From NCBI GenBank assembly GCA_050250815.1, contig JBFWNY010000029.1:1-53439 (forward strand): a stretch of DNA of 53,439 nucleotides, read 5' to 3'. Of the stretch, positions 42,022 through 50,860 are shown piece after piece. Both the position numbers and the translations under genes were made by a program. The notes below the pieces were generated by a model. It did not search any database. It saw only the letters and a program-made list of their open reading frames with translations, and was not told the origin of the DNA. Source of the DNA: JAEUMD01 sp050250815 (GTDB lineage Bacteria > Pseudomonadota > Alphaproteobacteria > Rhizobiales > Hyphomicrobiaceae). Numbering within the stretch: the first letter of the stretch is position 1; each line of letters starts with the position of its first letter.

Positions 42022-42662
42022 ACCTAATACTTCTGGGACCGCCAGGGGCGGGCAAAGGCACGCAGGCAGAAACGCTGGCGCAGCGGCGTGGTTTGAAGCA
42101 GCTTTCGACGGGTGAGATGTTGCGCGCGGCCGTGAAGGCCGGCAGCGAGATAGGCAAGCGAGCGGAGGCCGTCATGAAGAGCGGTGGGCTCGTCTCCGAC
42201 GATATCGTCATCGGCATCATTGCCGACCGCATCGACCAGCCCGACTGCAAGGGCGGCTTCATCCTGGACGGCTTCCCGCGCACGCTGCCCCAGGCGGCGG
42301 CGCTCGACAAGCTGCTCAAGGACAAGGGCAAGTCGCTCGATCGCGTGATCGAGATCCGCGTCGACGACACCGCGCTCGTGGATCGCATCTCGGGGCGCTT
42401 CAGCTGCTCGAAGTGCGGTGCCGGCTATCACGACACGCACAAGCGCCCACGCGAAGACGGCAAGTGCGACCAGTGCGGTTCGACCGAGTTCACGCGCCGG
42501 GCCGACGACAACGCCGAGACCGTGAAGAACCGTCTAATGGCCTACTACCGGGAGACGGCGCCGCTCATCGGCTACTACTTCGCCAAGGAGAAGCTGCAGT
42601 CCGTCGATGGCATGGCCAACATCGACGACGTCGGCAAGCAGATCGAGACGGCGCTGGGCTAG
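42018..42662 (+). CDS. adk: adenylate kinase, long form with zinc-type LID
   Basis: A 214-residue enzyme interconverting ATP + AMP and 2 ADP. P-loop GPPGAGKGT (7-15), AMP-binding STGEMLRA and LDGFPRT, and the LID domain are visible. The LID carries Cys130, Cys133, Cys150 and Cys153 (CSKCG...CDQCG), the four-cysteine zinc site typical of Gram-positive enzymes and known in some alphaproteobacteria, rather than the His/Ser/Asp/Thr set of E. coli. ATG 42018 overlaps the secY stop (ATGA) and follows GGAG. The frame open further upstream is secY shadow. Confidence 0.98.
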   Translation: MNLILLGPPGAGKGTQAETLAQRRGLKQLSTGEMLRAAVKAGSEIGKRAEAVMKSGGLVSDDIVIGIIADRIDQPDCKGGFILDGFPRTLPQAAALDKLLKDKGKSLDRVIEIRVDDTALVDRISGRFSCSKCGAGYHDTHKRPREDGKCDQCGSTEFTRRADDNAETVKNRLMAYYRETAPLIGYYFAKEKLQSVDGMANIDDVGKQIETALG

Positions 42663-42737
42663 CGCGTTGCCGGCGGGGCCCCGGTCGGGGCCGCGATCCG
42701 GCGGGTGGACCTTTGTGCCGCAGGCGCGAAGGTGAGA

Positions 42738-42766
42738 TTGACGTGGAGGCGTGTGCGGGCTAGAAA
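42738..42766 (+). promoter_or_regulatory. internal promoter before the alpha operon (rpsM)
   Basis: TTGACG (42738-42743), a 17-bp spacer and TAGAAA (42761-42766) lie in the 270-nt adk-rpsM spacer, giving a leader of about 160 nt. That leader contains a perfect 7-bp hairpin (42805-42811 with 42816-42822, loop ACCC). Confidence 0.5.
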
Positions 42767-42932
42767 AACCGCGATTTCATGACGCACCCTGGCGGCCGGA
42801 ATGGCCGGCGGACCCCCGCCGGTGCCGGTCGCGATGCCTTTTGTTGAACCAGATGAGCAGGTTAGGCCACGGGCGTGTGGCTGCCGGCTCGCCAGAGAGC
42901 TCGTACCACGAGACCTGATCAGGAGACCCGAC

Positions 42933-43304
42933 GTGGCCCGCATCGCAGGCGTGAACATCCCAACCCAGAAGCGCGTGCTCATCGCGCTGCAGTATATCCA
43001 CGGCATCGGACCCAAGTTCGCCAAGGAGATCTGCGAGAAGGTCAACATCCCGGCCGAGCGCCGCGTCAACGAACTGTCGGACGCCGAGGTGCTGCAGATC
43101 CGTGAGACCATCGACCGCGATTACATGGTCGAGGGCGATCTCCGCCGCGACGTGGCGATGAACATCAAGCGCCTGATGGACTTGGGCTGCTATCGCGGTC
43201 TCCGCCATCGCAAGGGCCTGCCCGTCCGCGGCCAGCGCACGCACACCAACGCCCGCACCCGCAAGGGTCCGGCCAAGCCCATCGCGGGCAAGAAGAAGGC
43301 ATAG
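42933..43304 (+). CDS. rpsM: 30S ribosomal protein S13
   Basis: A 123-residue head protein that contacts P-site tRNA and L5. ARIAGVNIPTQKRVLIALQYIHGIG, ELSDAEVLQIRETID, VEGDLRRDVAMNIKRLMDLGCYRGLRHRKGLPVRGQRTHTNARTRKG (in blocks) are canonical. The start is GTG 42933 with AGGAG 8 nt upstream; upstream codons in frame are not homologous. First gene of the alpha operon, with its own likely promoter. rpsK follows after 161 nt. Confidence 0.98.
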   Translation: MARIAGVNIPTQKRVLIALQYIHGIGPKFAKEICEKVNIPAERRVNELSDAEVLQIRETIDRDYMVEGDLRRDVAMNIKRLMDLGCYRGLRHRKGLPVRGQRTHTNARTRKGPAKPIAGKKKA

Positions 43305-43465
43305 GCGGCGGTTGTCCCCAGTCCGGCGCGTGTCTGCCGGCCGGCATCCTCAGATCGGATGCACAGGCCAGGACCAGCGCGGCGCGGCAGCCCGCCTCAC
43401 CGATCGGAATACATCGACCCTAGCCCCAAGAGCCGCTCCGCCGGCGGCATCGGAGAACCTTGAAG

Positions 43466-43861
43466 ATGGCCAAAGAGCAGCAGGCGCGCAAAGTCCGCCG
43501 CCGTGAGAAGAAGAACATCACGTCCGGCGTCGCGCACGTCAACGCGTCGTTCAACAATACTATGATCACGATCACCGATGCGCAGGGCAACACGATCTCA
43601 TGGTCGTCGTCCGGCACCATGGGTTTCAAGGGCTCGCGCAAGTCGACCCCGTTTGCCGCGCAGATGGCCGCCGAGGATGCCGGCAAGAAGGCCATGGAGC
43701 ACGGCATGAAGGTGGTCGAGGTCGAGGTTTGCGGTCCGGGTTCAGGCCGTGAATCGGCCCTGCGCGCGCTGCAGGCGGTGGGCTTCCAGATCACGTCCAT
43801 CCGCGACGTGACGCCGATCCCGCACAACGGCTGCCGTCCGCGTAAGCGCCGCCGCGTCTGA
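43466..43861 (+). CDS. rpsK: 30S ribosomal protein S11
   Basis: A 131-residue platform protein at the E site. KKNITSGVAHVNASFNNTMITITD, SSGTMGFKGSRKSTPFAAQMAAEDAG, GPGSGRESALRALQAVGF and ITSIRDVTPIPHNGCRPRKRRRV are diagnostic. ATG 43466 gives the usual start; an in-frame TTG two codons earlier is unlikely. Alphaproteobacterial alpha operons lack rpsD at the next position, and so does this one: rpoA follows after 142 nt. Confidence 0.99.
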   Translation: MAKEQQARKVRRREKKNITSGVAHVNASFNNTMITITDAQGNTISWSSSGTMGFKGSRKSTPFAAQMAAEDAGKKAMEHGMKVVEVEVCGPGSGRESALRALQAVGFQITSIRDVTPIPHNGCRPRKRRRV

Positions 43862-44003
43862 TCGATCGCCGCCGTCGGTGTCCGGCCCATGGAGCGCGCC
43901 TCGTCGCGCTGGGCGGATCCCGGCAGCGACCCCTGTCGCAGACTGTCGAGCGCCCAGGTTCCGCCGCACCTGAAGGCCGCTCCAATCGAACAAGAGGTGC
44001 CCC

Positions 44004-45029
44004 GTGGCTACGCTGTTGCAGAAGAACTGGCAGGACCTGCGCCGTCCCGCGAAGCTTGAGATCATTCCCGGCCGCGACCGCTCGCGCATGGCGACCGTCA
44101 TCGCCGAGCCGCTGGAGCGCGGTTTCGGCATGACACTCGGCAACGCCCTGCGCCGTGTGCTCCTGTCCTCGCTCCAGGGCGCGGCAATCAAGACCGTCCA
44201 GATCGACGGCGTGCTGCACGAGTTTTCCTCGATCCCGGGCGTGCGTGAGGATGTGACCGACGTCGTCCTCAACATCAAGGAAGTGGCGCTGCGCATCCAC
44301 TCCGAGGGCGTCAAGCGCATGGTGCTCAAGAAGGAGGGGCCGGGCCCCGCCCGCGCCAGCGATATCGAGACATCGTCGGAGATCGAGATTCTCAATCCCG
44401 ATCACGTCATCTGCCATCTTGATCAGGGCGCTGCCGTGCGCATGGAGCTGACGGCGGACATTGGCAAGGGCTACGTCGCTGCCGACCGCAATCGGCCGGA
44501 GGACGCACCCATCGGCCTCATCCCGGTCGACAGCCTCTACTCGCCGGTCAAGAAGGTCTCCTATCGCGTCGAGAATACGCGCGAGGGGCAGGAGCTGGAC
44601 CTCGATAAGCTGACGATGTCGGTCGAGACAGATGGCTCGATCACGCCGGAAGACGCCGTAGCGCTTGCCGCGCGCATCCTGCAGGACCAGCTTTCGGTGT
44701 TCATCAACTTCGAGGAGCCCAAGAAGGCGGTCGAGGAGCAGCAGCACCCCGAGCTCGCATTCAACGCGGCCCTGCTCAAGAAGGTCGACGAGCTCGAGCT
44801 GTCGGTGCGTTCGGCCAACTGTCTCAAGAACGACAACATCGTCTACATCGGCGACCTCATTCAGAAGACCGAGGCAGAGATGCTTCGCACACCCAACTTC
44901 GGCCGCAAGTCGCTCAACGAGATCAAGGAGGTGCTCGCCTCTATGGGCCTGCACCTGGGCATGGATGTGCCCAACTGGCCGCCGGACAACATCGAGGAGC
45001 TGGCAAAGCGCTTCGAGGATCAGTTCTGA
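44004..45029 (+). CDS. rpoA: DNA-directed RNA polymerase subunit alpha
   Basis: A 341-residue assembly and regulatory subunit. The N-terminal domain has EPLERGFGMTLGNALRRVLLSSLQGAAI, HEFSSIPGVREDVTDVVLNIKE and VEFDS-equivalent GLIPVDSLYSPVKKVSYRVENTREGQELD. A linker of about 20 residues leads to the C-terminal DNA-binding domain (LELSVRSANCLKNDNIVYIGDLIQKTEAEMLRTPNFGRKSLNEIKEVL in blocks), which contacts UP elements and activators. The start is GTG 44004 with AAGAGG upstream. Confidence 0.99.
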   Translation: MATLLQKNWQDLRRPAKLEIIPGRDRSRMATVIAEPLERGFGMTLGNALRRVLLSSLQGAAIKTVQIDGVLHEFSSIPGVREDVTDVVLNIKEVALRIHSEGVKRMVLKKEGPGPARASDIETSSEIEILNPDHVICHLDQGAAVRMELTADIGKGYVAADRNRPEDAPIGLIPVDSLYSPVKKVSYRVENTREGQELDLDKLTMSVETDGSITPEDAVALAARILQDQLSVFINFEEPKKAVEEQQHPELAFNAALLKKVDELELSVRSANCLKNDNIVYIGDLIQKTEAEMLRTPNFGRKSLNEIKEVLASMGLHLGMDVPNWPPDNIEELAKRFEDQF

Positions 45030-45041
45030 GAGAGGCCATAG

Positions 45042-45093
45042 GTTCTGGGGGTAGGTTCCGGGCCCGATGAGCCTGGATCATGAACCCCAGAAC
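45042..45093 (+). repeat. GGTTC-type inverted repeat in the rpoA-rplQ spacer
   Basis: GTTCTGGGG (45042-45050) pairs with CCCCAGAAC (45085-45093). Inside, TCCGGGC and GCCTGGA add a near-complete second stem. The wording (GGTTCTGGGG, GGTTCC, GAACCCCAGAAC) resembles the tandem GGTTC/GAACC units after tuf1. Confidence 0.4.
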
Positions 45094-45166
45094 TTGGAAC
45101 GCCATCTCCAAGGTCACGCCGAAGAACGTGGCCACTCCACAACGCAAGTGTAAAAGGACCGACCAC

Positions 45167-45595
45167 ATGATGCACGGAAAGACGGGCCGGCGTTTTAGCC
45201 GCGACTCGGGTCACCGCCAAGCGATGTTCTCCAACATGGCTGCGGCTCTCATCAAGCACGAGCAGATCGTCACCACGTTGCCCAAGGCCAAGGACTTGAA
45301 GCGTGTGATGGACAAGTACATCACGCTGGCCAAGCGCGGCGATCTCAATTCTCGCCGTATCGCGGCTTCGCGTCTGCGTGACGAGGCCATGACCAAGAAG
45401 CTGTTCGACGTGCTGGCACCCCGCTACAAGGACCGCAGCGGTGGCTACACGCGCGTGCTCAAGGCGGGCTTTCGTTATGGTGACAGCGCCCCGCGCGCCG
45501 TCATCGAGCTGGTCGACCGCGATGAGAGCGTGAAGGGCGCCGAGGACAAGGCCCGCCACGCCGAGTGGCTCGCCCAGCAGGACAGCGAGGCCTGA
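45167..45595 (+). CDS. rplQ: 50S ribosomal protein L17
   Basis: A 142-residue protein near the tunnel exit. MMHGKTGRRFSRDSGHRQAMFSNMAAALIKHEQ aligns with the canonical MRHxKxGRxLxRxxxHRxAM start in blocks; VTTLPKAKDLKRVMDKYITLAKRGD, RYKDRSGGYTRVLKAGFRYGD and ELVDRD follow. ATG 45167 has AGGA 8 nt upstream; ATG 45170 and a longer frame from 45080 are alternatives. Last gene of the ribosomal block, followed by a terminator. Confidence 0.97.
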   Translation: MMHGKTGRRFSRDSGHRQAMFSNMAAALIKHEQIVTTLPKAKDLKRVMDKYITLAKRGDLNSRRIAASRLRDEAMTKKLFDVLAPRYKDRSGGYTRVLKAGFRYGDSAPRAVIELVDRDESVKGAEDKARHAEWLAQQDSEA

Positions 45596-45620
45596 CACAG
45601 GCCCGCGCCCCAAGGTTTTA

Positions 45621-45660
45621 AGACGCCCGGAGCCCATGGCTGCCGGGCGTCTGCGTTTCC
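45621..45660 (+). terminator. terminator of the ribosomal protein block
   Basis: AGACGCCCGG (45621-45630) pairs perfectly with CCGGGCGTCT (45643-45652), with an inner AGCC/GGCT stem, followed by GCGTTTCC. It lies 26 nt after the rplQ stop. Confidence 0.7.
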
Positions 45661-45751
45661 AGGCGCATCGTGCTACCCTCCTGGCTTGCGTGAGAGTCCA
45701 GAGCCGGCTGTCCGCAGAGCTCCCTCCAGCTCCGCCACCGGAGAGACCGCC

Positions 45752-46777
45752 ATGACCGACATCGTTCTCGTCACCGGTGGCACCGGCTTCATCGCCAAGC
45801 ATTGCATCGCAGAACTTCTGCGGGCCGGGCGCCGCGTGCGGACGACGGCGCGCGACGTGGATCGCGGCCGGCAGGCGCTGGCTGGCGCGTTGGTGGCGGC
45901 TGGTGTCGATGCCGGCGCTGTCGACATCGTTCCAGCCGATCTCACGCAGGACGAGGGCTGGGACGCGGCGGTGACGGGCTGCCGGTACGTGCTGCACGTC
46001 GCCTCGCCGTTTCCGATCACACAGCCCGCGAACCGCGACGAGGTCGTGAAGCCTGCCCGCGACGGCACGCTCCGCGTGCTGGCCGCCGCCGCGCGCGGTG
46101 GTGTCGAGCGCGTCGTCATGACATCGTCCACCGTCGCCGTCATGTATACGCCCCGCCACGTGCCGGGGCGCCTCTACTCCGAGTCCGATTGGAGCGATGA
46201 GACGCGTCAGGACATCACGCCCTACATCGCCTCCAAGACGCTCGCGGAGCGCGCGGCCTGGGATTTCGTGGCCTCTACCCCCGATGCGCCGAAGCTCGTG
46301 GTCATCAATCCCGGTTTCGTCATGGGGCCGGCGCTCGATGCCGACATCTCGACGTCGCTCGAGGTGCTGCGCATCATGGGCAGCGGCGCCTATCCGGCGG
46401 CGCCGCGCATCGAGTTTCCCGTGGTTGATGTCCGCGACGTAGCGGCCCTGCACGTGGCTGCACTGGACGCGCCACGCGCCGCCGGGGAGCGATTCATCGC
46501 CGCCAACGGGTCGATCAGCCCCTATGGAATCGGTCGCGAGATGGCCGCCATATTCCCCGACTTGGCCCGCAAGGTTCCGCGTTTCGAGATGCCCGACCTG
46601 ATGGTCCGCACGATCGCGCTGTTCGATCCTCGCCTGCGCACCGTGCTGCCCGAGCTCGGCACCGTCCGGCGTTGCACCAATGCCAAGGCCCAGGACGTGT
46701 TTGGCTTTCAGTTCCGCTCCCCTGAGGAGGCCTCGCGCGCCGGAGCCGAAAGCCTACGGCGGCTCCGGCTGATCTGA
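45752..46777 (+). CDS. extended short-chain dehydrogenase (dihydroflavonol-reductase-like aldehyde/ketone reductase)
   Basis: Predicted 341-residue cytosolic NAD(P)-dependent oxidoreductase. The Rossmann fold opens with VLVTGGTGFIAKH (glycines 9, 10, 12). The catalytic Ser is in MTSSTVAV (125-126) and the Tyr158-x3-Lys162 pair is YIASK. GFVMGPALDAD and VDVRDVAALHVAAL are typical of the dihydroflavonol-4-reductase/aldehyde reductase branch of extended SDRs. Arg31 and Arg34 after the first strand suggest NADPH preference (inferred). GGAGAG precedes ATG 45752; the frame upstream is unsupported. Substrate is unknown, and the neighbours give no pathway clue. Confidence 0.88.
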   Translation: MTDIVLVTGGTGFIAKHCIAELLRAGRRVRTTARDVDRGRQALAGALVAAGVDAGAVDIVPADLTQDEGWDAAVTGCRYVLHVASPFPITQPANRDEVVKPARDGTLRVLAAAARGGVERVVMTSSTVAVMYTPRHVPGRLYSESDWSDETRQDITPYIASKTLAERAAWDFVASTPDAPKLVVINPGFVMGPALDADISTSLEVLRIMGSGAYPAAPRIEFPVVDVRDVAALHVAALDAPRAAGERFIAANGSISPYGIGREMAAIFPDLARKVPRFEMPDLMVRTIALFDPRLRTVLPELGTVRRCTNAKAQDVFGFQFRSPEEASRAGAESLRRLRLI

Positions 46778-46854
46778 CGCATGCGTTCCGCCGCGCGCGG
46801 GATCAGCGTAGAATGCCGGCGCTCGTAGGGCATGATTCGCGAAAGGGCTGCGCC

Positions 46855-47457
46855 ATGTCGGACGCCGAAGTCATCGATGGCTGGTATGTCTCACACGACG
46901 ATCAGCTGGACGGTCCGCTGTCGGATGCCGACTTGCGCCGGAACTACGAGGCGGGGCGCTTCAAGGCAGAGCATTTCGTCTGGCGGAACGGCATGGAGAA
47001 GTGGGTTGAGGCCCGGGATCTGCCGTTGCTGTCCGGCGCCCGGGCCGTGCGTCGCGAGCCGGCAGTCAAGACGGAGATCGAGAGGCGGGCCGCCGAGCGA
47101 CGCGAAATCAAGGCGGAGCGCAGCGGTCAGAAGCAGGTGGCGCGCCAGCACCGGAGGTCCCAGCCGCCTGCGCGTAGCCCGTCGGCCCCATCGGGCTACG
47201 GATCGACCGAAAGTCCCTCGGAGACGCCGGCCGCGCCAGCGCCCTGGCCCGGCAAGGACATCACGGCGCAGCTGCCCAAGGAGCTGAAGAACGTTTTCGA
47301 CAAATGGTCCAAGAGCGGCGACGCGGCCAAGTGGCTCAAGATGTCCAAGTCGCTGCCGCAGATCGCCATCGCGGCGGTGGTTCTGGCGATCCTCTTTCCC
47401 CCGCTGATCCCGTTCATCGCCATCGCGGCCTGGTTCTACTTGAAATCGCGCAAGTAG
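46855..47457 (+). CDS. GYF-domain membrane protein
   Basis: A 200-residue protein. The N-terminal GYF_2-type domain (about residues 9-60) shows GWYVSHDDQLDGPLSDADL, YEAGRFKAEHFVWRNGMEKWVEARDLPLL in blocks, with the aromatic/Gly pattern and Trp that bind proline-rich peptides in the family. It is followed by a charged Arg/Glu helix (about 70-105), a Pro/Ser/Ala-rich linker, an amphipathic stretch and one C-terminal hydrophobic helix (IAIAAVVLAILFPPLIPFIAIAAWFYL) with a basic end, so it is probably tail-anchored with the GYF domain in the cytoplasm. AAAGGG precedes ATG 46855. Role unknown. Confidence 0.75.
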   Translation: MSDAEVIDGWYVSHDDQLDGPLSDADLRRNYEAGRFKAEHFVWRNGMEKWVEARDLPLLSGARAVRREPAVKTEIERRAAERREIKAERSGQKQVARQHRRSQPPARSPSAPSGYGSTESPSETPAAPAPWPGKDITAQLPKELKNVFDKWSKSGDAAKWLKMSKSLPQIAIAAVVLAILFPPLIPFIAIAAWFYLKSRK

Positions 47458-47603
47458 GGCCGTCAATCGCGCCGGTGTCAATTTTTCATCACGCCGCCGT
47501 GGGAGGGCTCGGTCTTGCCGCGGCGACGCCGAGAGGGCAGGGTCCGCGTGGCGATCCCGCGCGGGGGGCGGGGAAACGTCTGCAGACCTGAGAGGACATC
47601 ACG

Positions 47604-49058
47604 ATGCCGGTCAAGTGCCTGTCGCGAGAGTTGGCATGCAGGATTTCCACGTGGAGCATCGTCACCGCGGCGTTGGTGCTGGCAGGGGCGCTTGCTGTCG
47701 TCTCGCAGGCCGATGCACAGCGCCGGGTGCCGCCACCTTCGCGCGAGGCCGTGCAGTATTCGTTCGCGCCCATTGTGCGCCGGTCGGCGCCCGCCGTGGT
47801 CAACGTCTACGTGTCGAGCCGCGTGCGCACGGCGGTCTCTCCGCTCCAGCTCGACCCCTTCTTCGAGCGCCTGTTCGGCGAGGGGTTCGGCATGCCGCAG
47901 GAGCGCATGCAGCGTTCGCTCGGGTCGGGTGTCATCGTGAGCGCCGACGGTATCGTCGTCACCAATGCGCATGTGGTGAAGGCGCGGGGCGAGACAGAAA
48001 TCCGCGTCGCACTGGCCGACAAGCGCGAGTTCGACGCCAAGCTGCTGATGAGCGATGAGAAGACCGACATCGCCGTGCTCAGGATCCAATCGGAGCACAA
48101 GCAGCGTTTCGATTTCCTGGACTTCGAGGACTCCGACACGCTCGAGGTCGGAGATCTGGTGCTCGCAATCGGCAACCCGTTCGGCGTCGGGCAGACGGTG
48201 ACCAGCGGTATCGTCTCAGCGCTCGCCCGCTCGGAGGTGGGGCGCTCGAATGCATCGGTTTTCATCCAGACCGATGCGGCCATCAATCCGGGCAACTCCG
48301 GCGGCGCGCTGGTTGATGTCGAAGGCAAGCTCGTCGGCATCAACACGATGATCTACACGCGCTCGGGCGGTTCGGTCGGCATCGGCTTTGCCATCCCCTC
48401 AAATCTCGTCAAGCTCTACACGGAGAGCGCTGTCACCGGCCGCCAGATCGAGCGCCCGTGGATCGGGGCGCGGCTTGAGAATATGACGCGCGAGATCGCT
48501 GAAGGGCTGGGGCTTGAGCGCATTGCCGGTGCGCTCGTCGCGCGCGTCGACAACAAGGGTCCGGCTTCGGCCGCCGGCCTGCAGGCGGGCGACGTGGTCA
48601 CGCGCATCGACGGCTTCGATGTGACGGACGCGCGCTCCGCCCTCTACCGGCTCACCACCCGTGGCGTGGGTAATGCCGCCGAGCTGACCGTGTTGCGGCA
48701 GGGCCAGCCGCGCACTGTCAAGCTGACGCTCAAGGCGGCGCCGCCGCCGGGGCCTGACGATGTGCGCAATCTGTCGGGCCGCCATCCCTTCGACGGAGCC
48801 CGTGTCACCAACCTGCTGCCCGGAGTGGCCGATGAACTGGGCGTGGACGAGACCGAAGGCGTTGCCGTGCTCTCGGTGCGTCCGGGCAGCGTGGCGCAGC
48901 GGCTCGGCTTCCGCGCCGGCGACGTCATCCTTTCGGTGCAGCAGGCCGATATCCGCAACGTTGCCGAGTTGGACGAGGCGCTCGGCAAGCGGCAGCGCCT
49001 GTGGCAGGTTGCGATCCGACGTGGCGGGCAGCTGATGACGCTGCAAGTGCCGGGCTGA
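47604..49058 (+). CDS. DegP/Do-family periplasmic serine protease
   Basis: A 484-residue HtrA-type protease/chaperone for envelope protein quality control. A signal peptide or N-terminal anchor (hydrophobic about 17-35, SQADA) leads into the trypsin-like domain with catalytic His123 (TNAHVV), Asp155 (DEKTDIAV) and Ser232 (PGNSGGAL). Two PDZ domains follow (about 270-370, with GPASAAGLQAGDVV, and 390-484, with GSVAQRLGFRAGDVI). The length is typical of alphaproteobacterial Do proteins. GAGAGGA lies upstream of ATG 47604. The 146-nt spacer before it shows no clear promoter. rarA starts 43 nt downstream, possibly in the same transcript. Confidence 0.93.
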   Translation: MPVKCLSRELACRISTWSIVTAALVLAGALAVVSQADAQRRVPPPSREAVQYSFAPIVRRSAPAVVNVYVSSRVRTAVSPLQLDPFFERLFGEGFGMPQERMQRSLGSGVIVSADGIVVTNAHVVKARGETEIRVALADKREFDAKLLMSDEKTDIAVLRIQSEHKQRFDFLDFEDSDTLEVGDLVLAIGNPFGVGQTVTSGIVSALARSEVGRSNASVFIQTDAAINPGNSGGALVDVEGKLVGINTMIYTRSGGSVGIGFAIPSNLVKLYTESAVTGRQIERPWIGARLENMTREIAEGLGLERIAGALVARVDNKGPASAAGLQAGDVVTRIDGFDVTDARSALYRLTTRGVGNAAELTVLRQGQPRTVKLTLKAAPPPGPDDVRNLSGRHPFDGARVTNLLPGVADELGVDETEGVAVLSVRPGSVAQRLGFRAGDVILSVQQADIRNVAELDEALGKRQRLWQVAIRRGGQLMTLQVPG

Positions 49059-49101
49059 TCTGACGGCGGGCATCAAGCCAAGCCCGTGGGAGTCTGGGGC
49101 G

Positions 49102-50418
49102 ATGACCAACCTGTTCGAGGCTGCGGGCCTGGAAAAGAGTGCGCCGCGGCCGCTCGCAGACCGGCTGCGCCCGCAGCGCCTCGCAGATGTCGTCGGGCAG
49201 GATCAGATCGTCGGGCCTGATGGAACGCTGACGCGCATGCTGCGCTCCGGCCGCCTGTCGAGCATGATCCTGTGGGGGCCGCCGGGCTCCGGCAAGACAA
49301 CGGTGGCGCGCCTGCTCGCGGATGAGACCGATCTGGAGTTCGAGCAGGTCTCGGCCATCTTCTCGGGCGTGCAGGACCTGCGCAAGGTCTTCGACCGCGC
49401 CAAGTCGAGGCGCGAACAGGGACGCGGCACGCTCTTATTCGTCGACGAGATCCATCGCTTCAACCGTGCCCAGCAGGACAGCTTCTTGCCGCACATGGAG
49501 GATGGCACCATCACGCTCGTCGGTGCCACGACCGAGAACCCGTCCTTCGAGCTCAACGCGGCCATCTTGTCGCGTGCTGTCGTGCTGGTCTTCAACCGGC
49601 ACGACGATGCTGCGCTCGCGGCCCTCGTCGCCCGCGCCGAACAGGAGGAAGGCCGCGCCCTTCCACTGGAGCAGGACGCGCGCGAGGCGCTCATCGGCAT
49701 GGCGGACGGTGATGGCCGAACCATCATCAATCTGGTGGAGGAGGTCTTTGCCGCGCTCACCGAGGATGAAAAGCCGATCGGCCGTGAGGCGCTGGTCAAG
49801 CTCGTGCAGCGTCGCGCGCCGCTTTATGATAAGGGCCGCGACGGCCACTACAACCTGATAAGCGCACTGCACAAGTCGGTGCGCGGGTCGGACCCCGACG
49901 CCGCGCTGTACTGGCTGTGCCGGATGCTTGAAGGCGGCGAGGATCGCCTGTTCATCGCGCGCCGGCTCGTGCGCATGGCGGTCGAGGATATCGGTCTTGC
50001 CGATCCCAACGCCGTGCTGCAGGCGATAGCCGCCAAGGACACCTTCGACTTCCTGGGGTCGCCCGAGGGCGAGTTGGCTCTGGCCCAGGCGACGATCTAT
50101 CTGGCGACCGCGCCGAAGTCGAACGGCGCCTACGTCGCCTACAAGGCAGCGATGCGCGCGGCCAAGGAGCACGGCAGTCTGTCGCCGCCCAAGATCATCC
50201 TCAATGCGCCGACCAAGCTGATGGAAAAGGAAGGCTACGGCGAAGGCTATGCCTACGACCACGACGCGCCCGATGGCTTCTCGGGTCAGAATTACTTCCC
50301 AGACGAGTTCAAGCGCCGGCCGCAGTTCTACGACCCGCCCGAGCGCGGCTTCGAGCGCGATCTGCGCAAGCGGCTCGCCTACTGGGATGGTCTGAGGAAG
50401 AAGCGCGGAGGGCAGTAG
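49102..50418 (+). CDS. rarA: replication-associated recombination protein A (RarA/MgsA)
   Basis: A 438-residue AAA+ ATPase of the RarA/WRNIP1 family that acts at stalled replication forks. PLADRLRPQRLADVVGQDQIVG, Walker A GPPGSGKT (59-66), Walker B LLFVDEIHRFN (Asp115, Glu116), sensor 1 region VGATTENPSFELN and the C-terminal tetramerisation part (LHKSVRGSDPDAALYWL; MLEGGEDRLFIARRLVRMAVEDIGLADP; AKSNGAY-like PKSNGAYVAYKAA; YKYPHD-equivalent YAYDHDAPDGF) are seen. Full length. It starts at ATG 49102, 43 nt after the DegP-like gene. Confidence 0.96.
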   Translation: MTNLFEAAGLEKSAPRPLADRLRPQRLADVVGQDQIVGPDGTLTRMLRSGRLSSMILWGPPGSGKTTVARLLADETDLEFEQVSAIFSGVQDLRKVFDRAKSRREQGRGTLLFVDEIHRFNRAQQDSFLPHMEDGTITLVGATTENPSFELNAAILSRAVVLVFNRHDDAALAALVARAEQEEGRALPLEQDAREALIGMADGDGRTIINLVEEVFAALTEDEKPIGREALVKLVQRRAPLYDKGRDGHYNLISALHKSVRGSDPDAALYWLCRMLEGGEDRLFIARRLVRMAVEDIGLADPNAVLQAIAAKDTFDFLGSPEGELALAQATIYLATAPKSNGAYVAYKAAMRAAKEHGSLSPPKIILNAPTKLMEKEGYGEGYAYDHDAPDGFSGQNYFPDEFKRRPQFYDPPERGFERDLRKRLAYWDGLRKKRGGQ

Positions 50419-50555
50419 GCGCCGTCTCGTGGGCAGCGGGCAGCAGCCCTTGGCGGCCTCGCCGCGCACGGGGGGCATGCGTTAGAATTGCAGCCCGAAG
50501 TGACGGCCACCACGGTTGCGTGCCAGAGGGTGGCAATAGGGATGAGCGAGGCGCC

Positions 50556-50759
50556 GTGTCACACGAGACCATCGCCAGCATCGCCATCTATGCCACCGCG
50601 GCGGTGATGGCGTTGCTGCTTGGCTGGTTGGCGCTGCCCCGCGGCCGGTTCGCCGCCGCATTCGTCGCAGTCTTCGGCTTCCTGGTTGCCATTCCGTTCG
50701 CGGCGGTCCTCGTGGCCGTCGTTTCGTTCAAGGTTTTCGGCGTCGACCTCATTGATTGA
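50556..50759 (+). CDS. small two-helix membrane protein, unknown
   Basis: Unrecognised 67-residue protein made of two hydrophobic helices (IASIAIYATAAVMALLLGWLAL in blocks, then FAAAFVAVFGFLVAIPFAAVLVAVVSF) joined by a short basic loop PRGRF. The start is uncertain: GTG 50556 (SHETIAS...) follows GAGCGAGG, while GTG 50520 in the same frame would add 12 mostly charged residues. It lies between rarA and crcB in the same direction. Small size makes it the least certain gene here. Confidence 0.5.
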   Translation: MSHETIASIAIYATAAVMALLLGWLALPRGRFAAAFVAVFGFLVAIPFAAVLVAVVSFKVFGVDLID

Positions 50760-50860
50760 TCACGCGCCGGCAGTGCCACGTGCCATCCGGCTTTGCCGCT
50801 TGGCGCAGAGCGGCTATCACTTACGCGATAGTCAACACGGGCGATGGAAACGCGCGAACG

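Noticed and set aside
45080..45166. 29-residue N-terminal extension of L17
   Set aside because: It runs through the GGTTC-type hairpin and does not resemble L17; ATG 45167 aligns with the family start.
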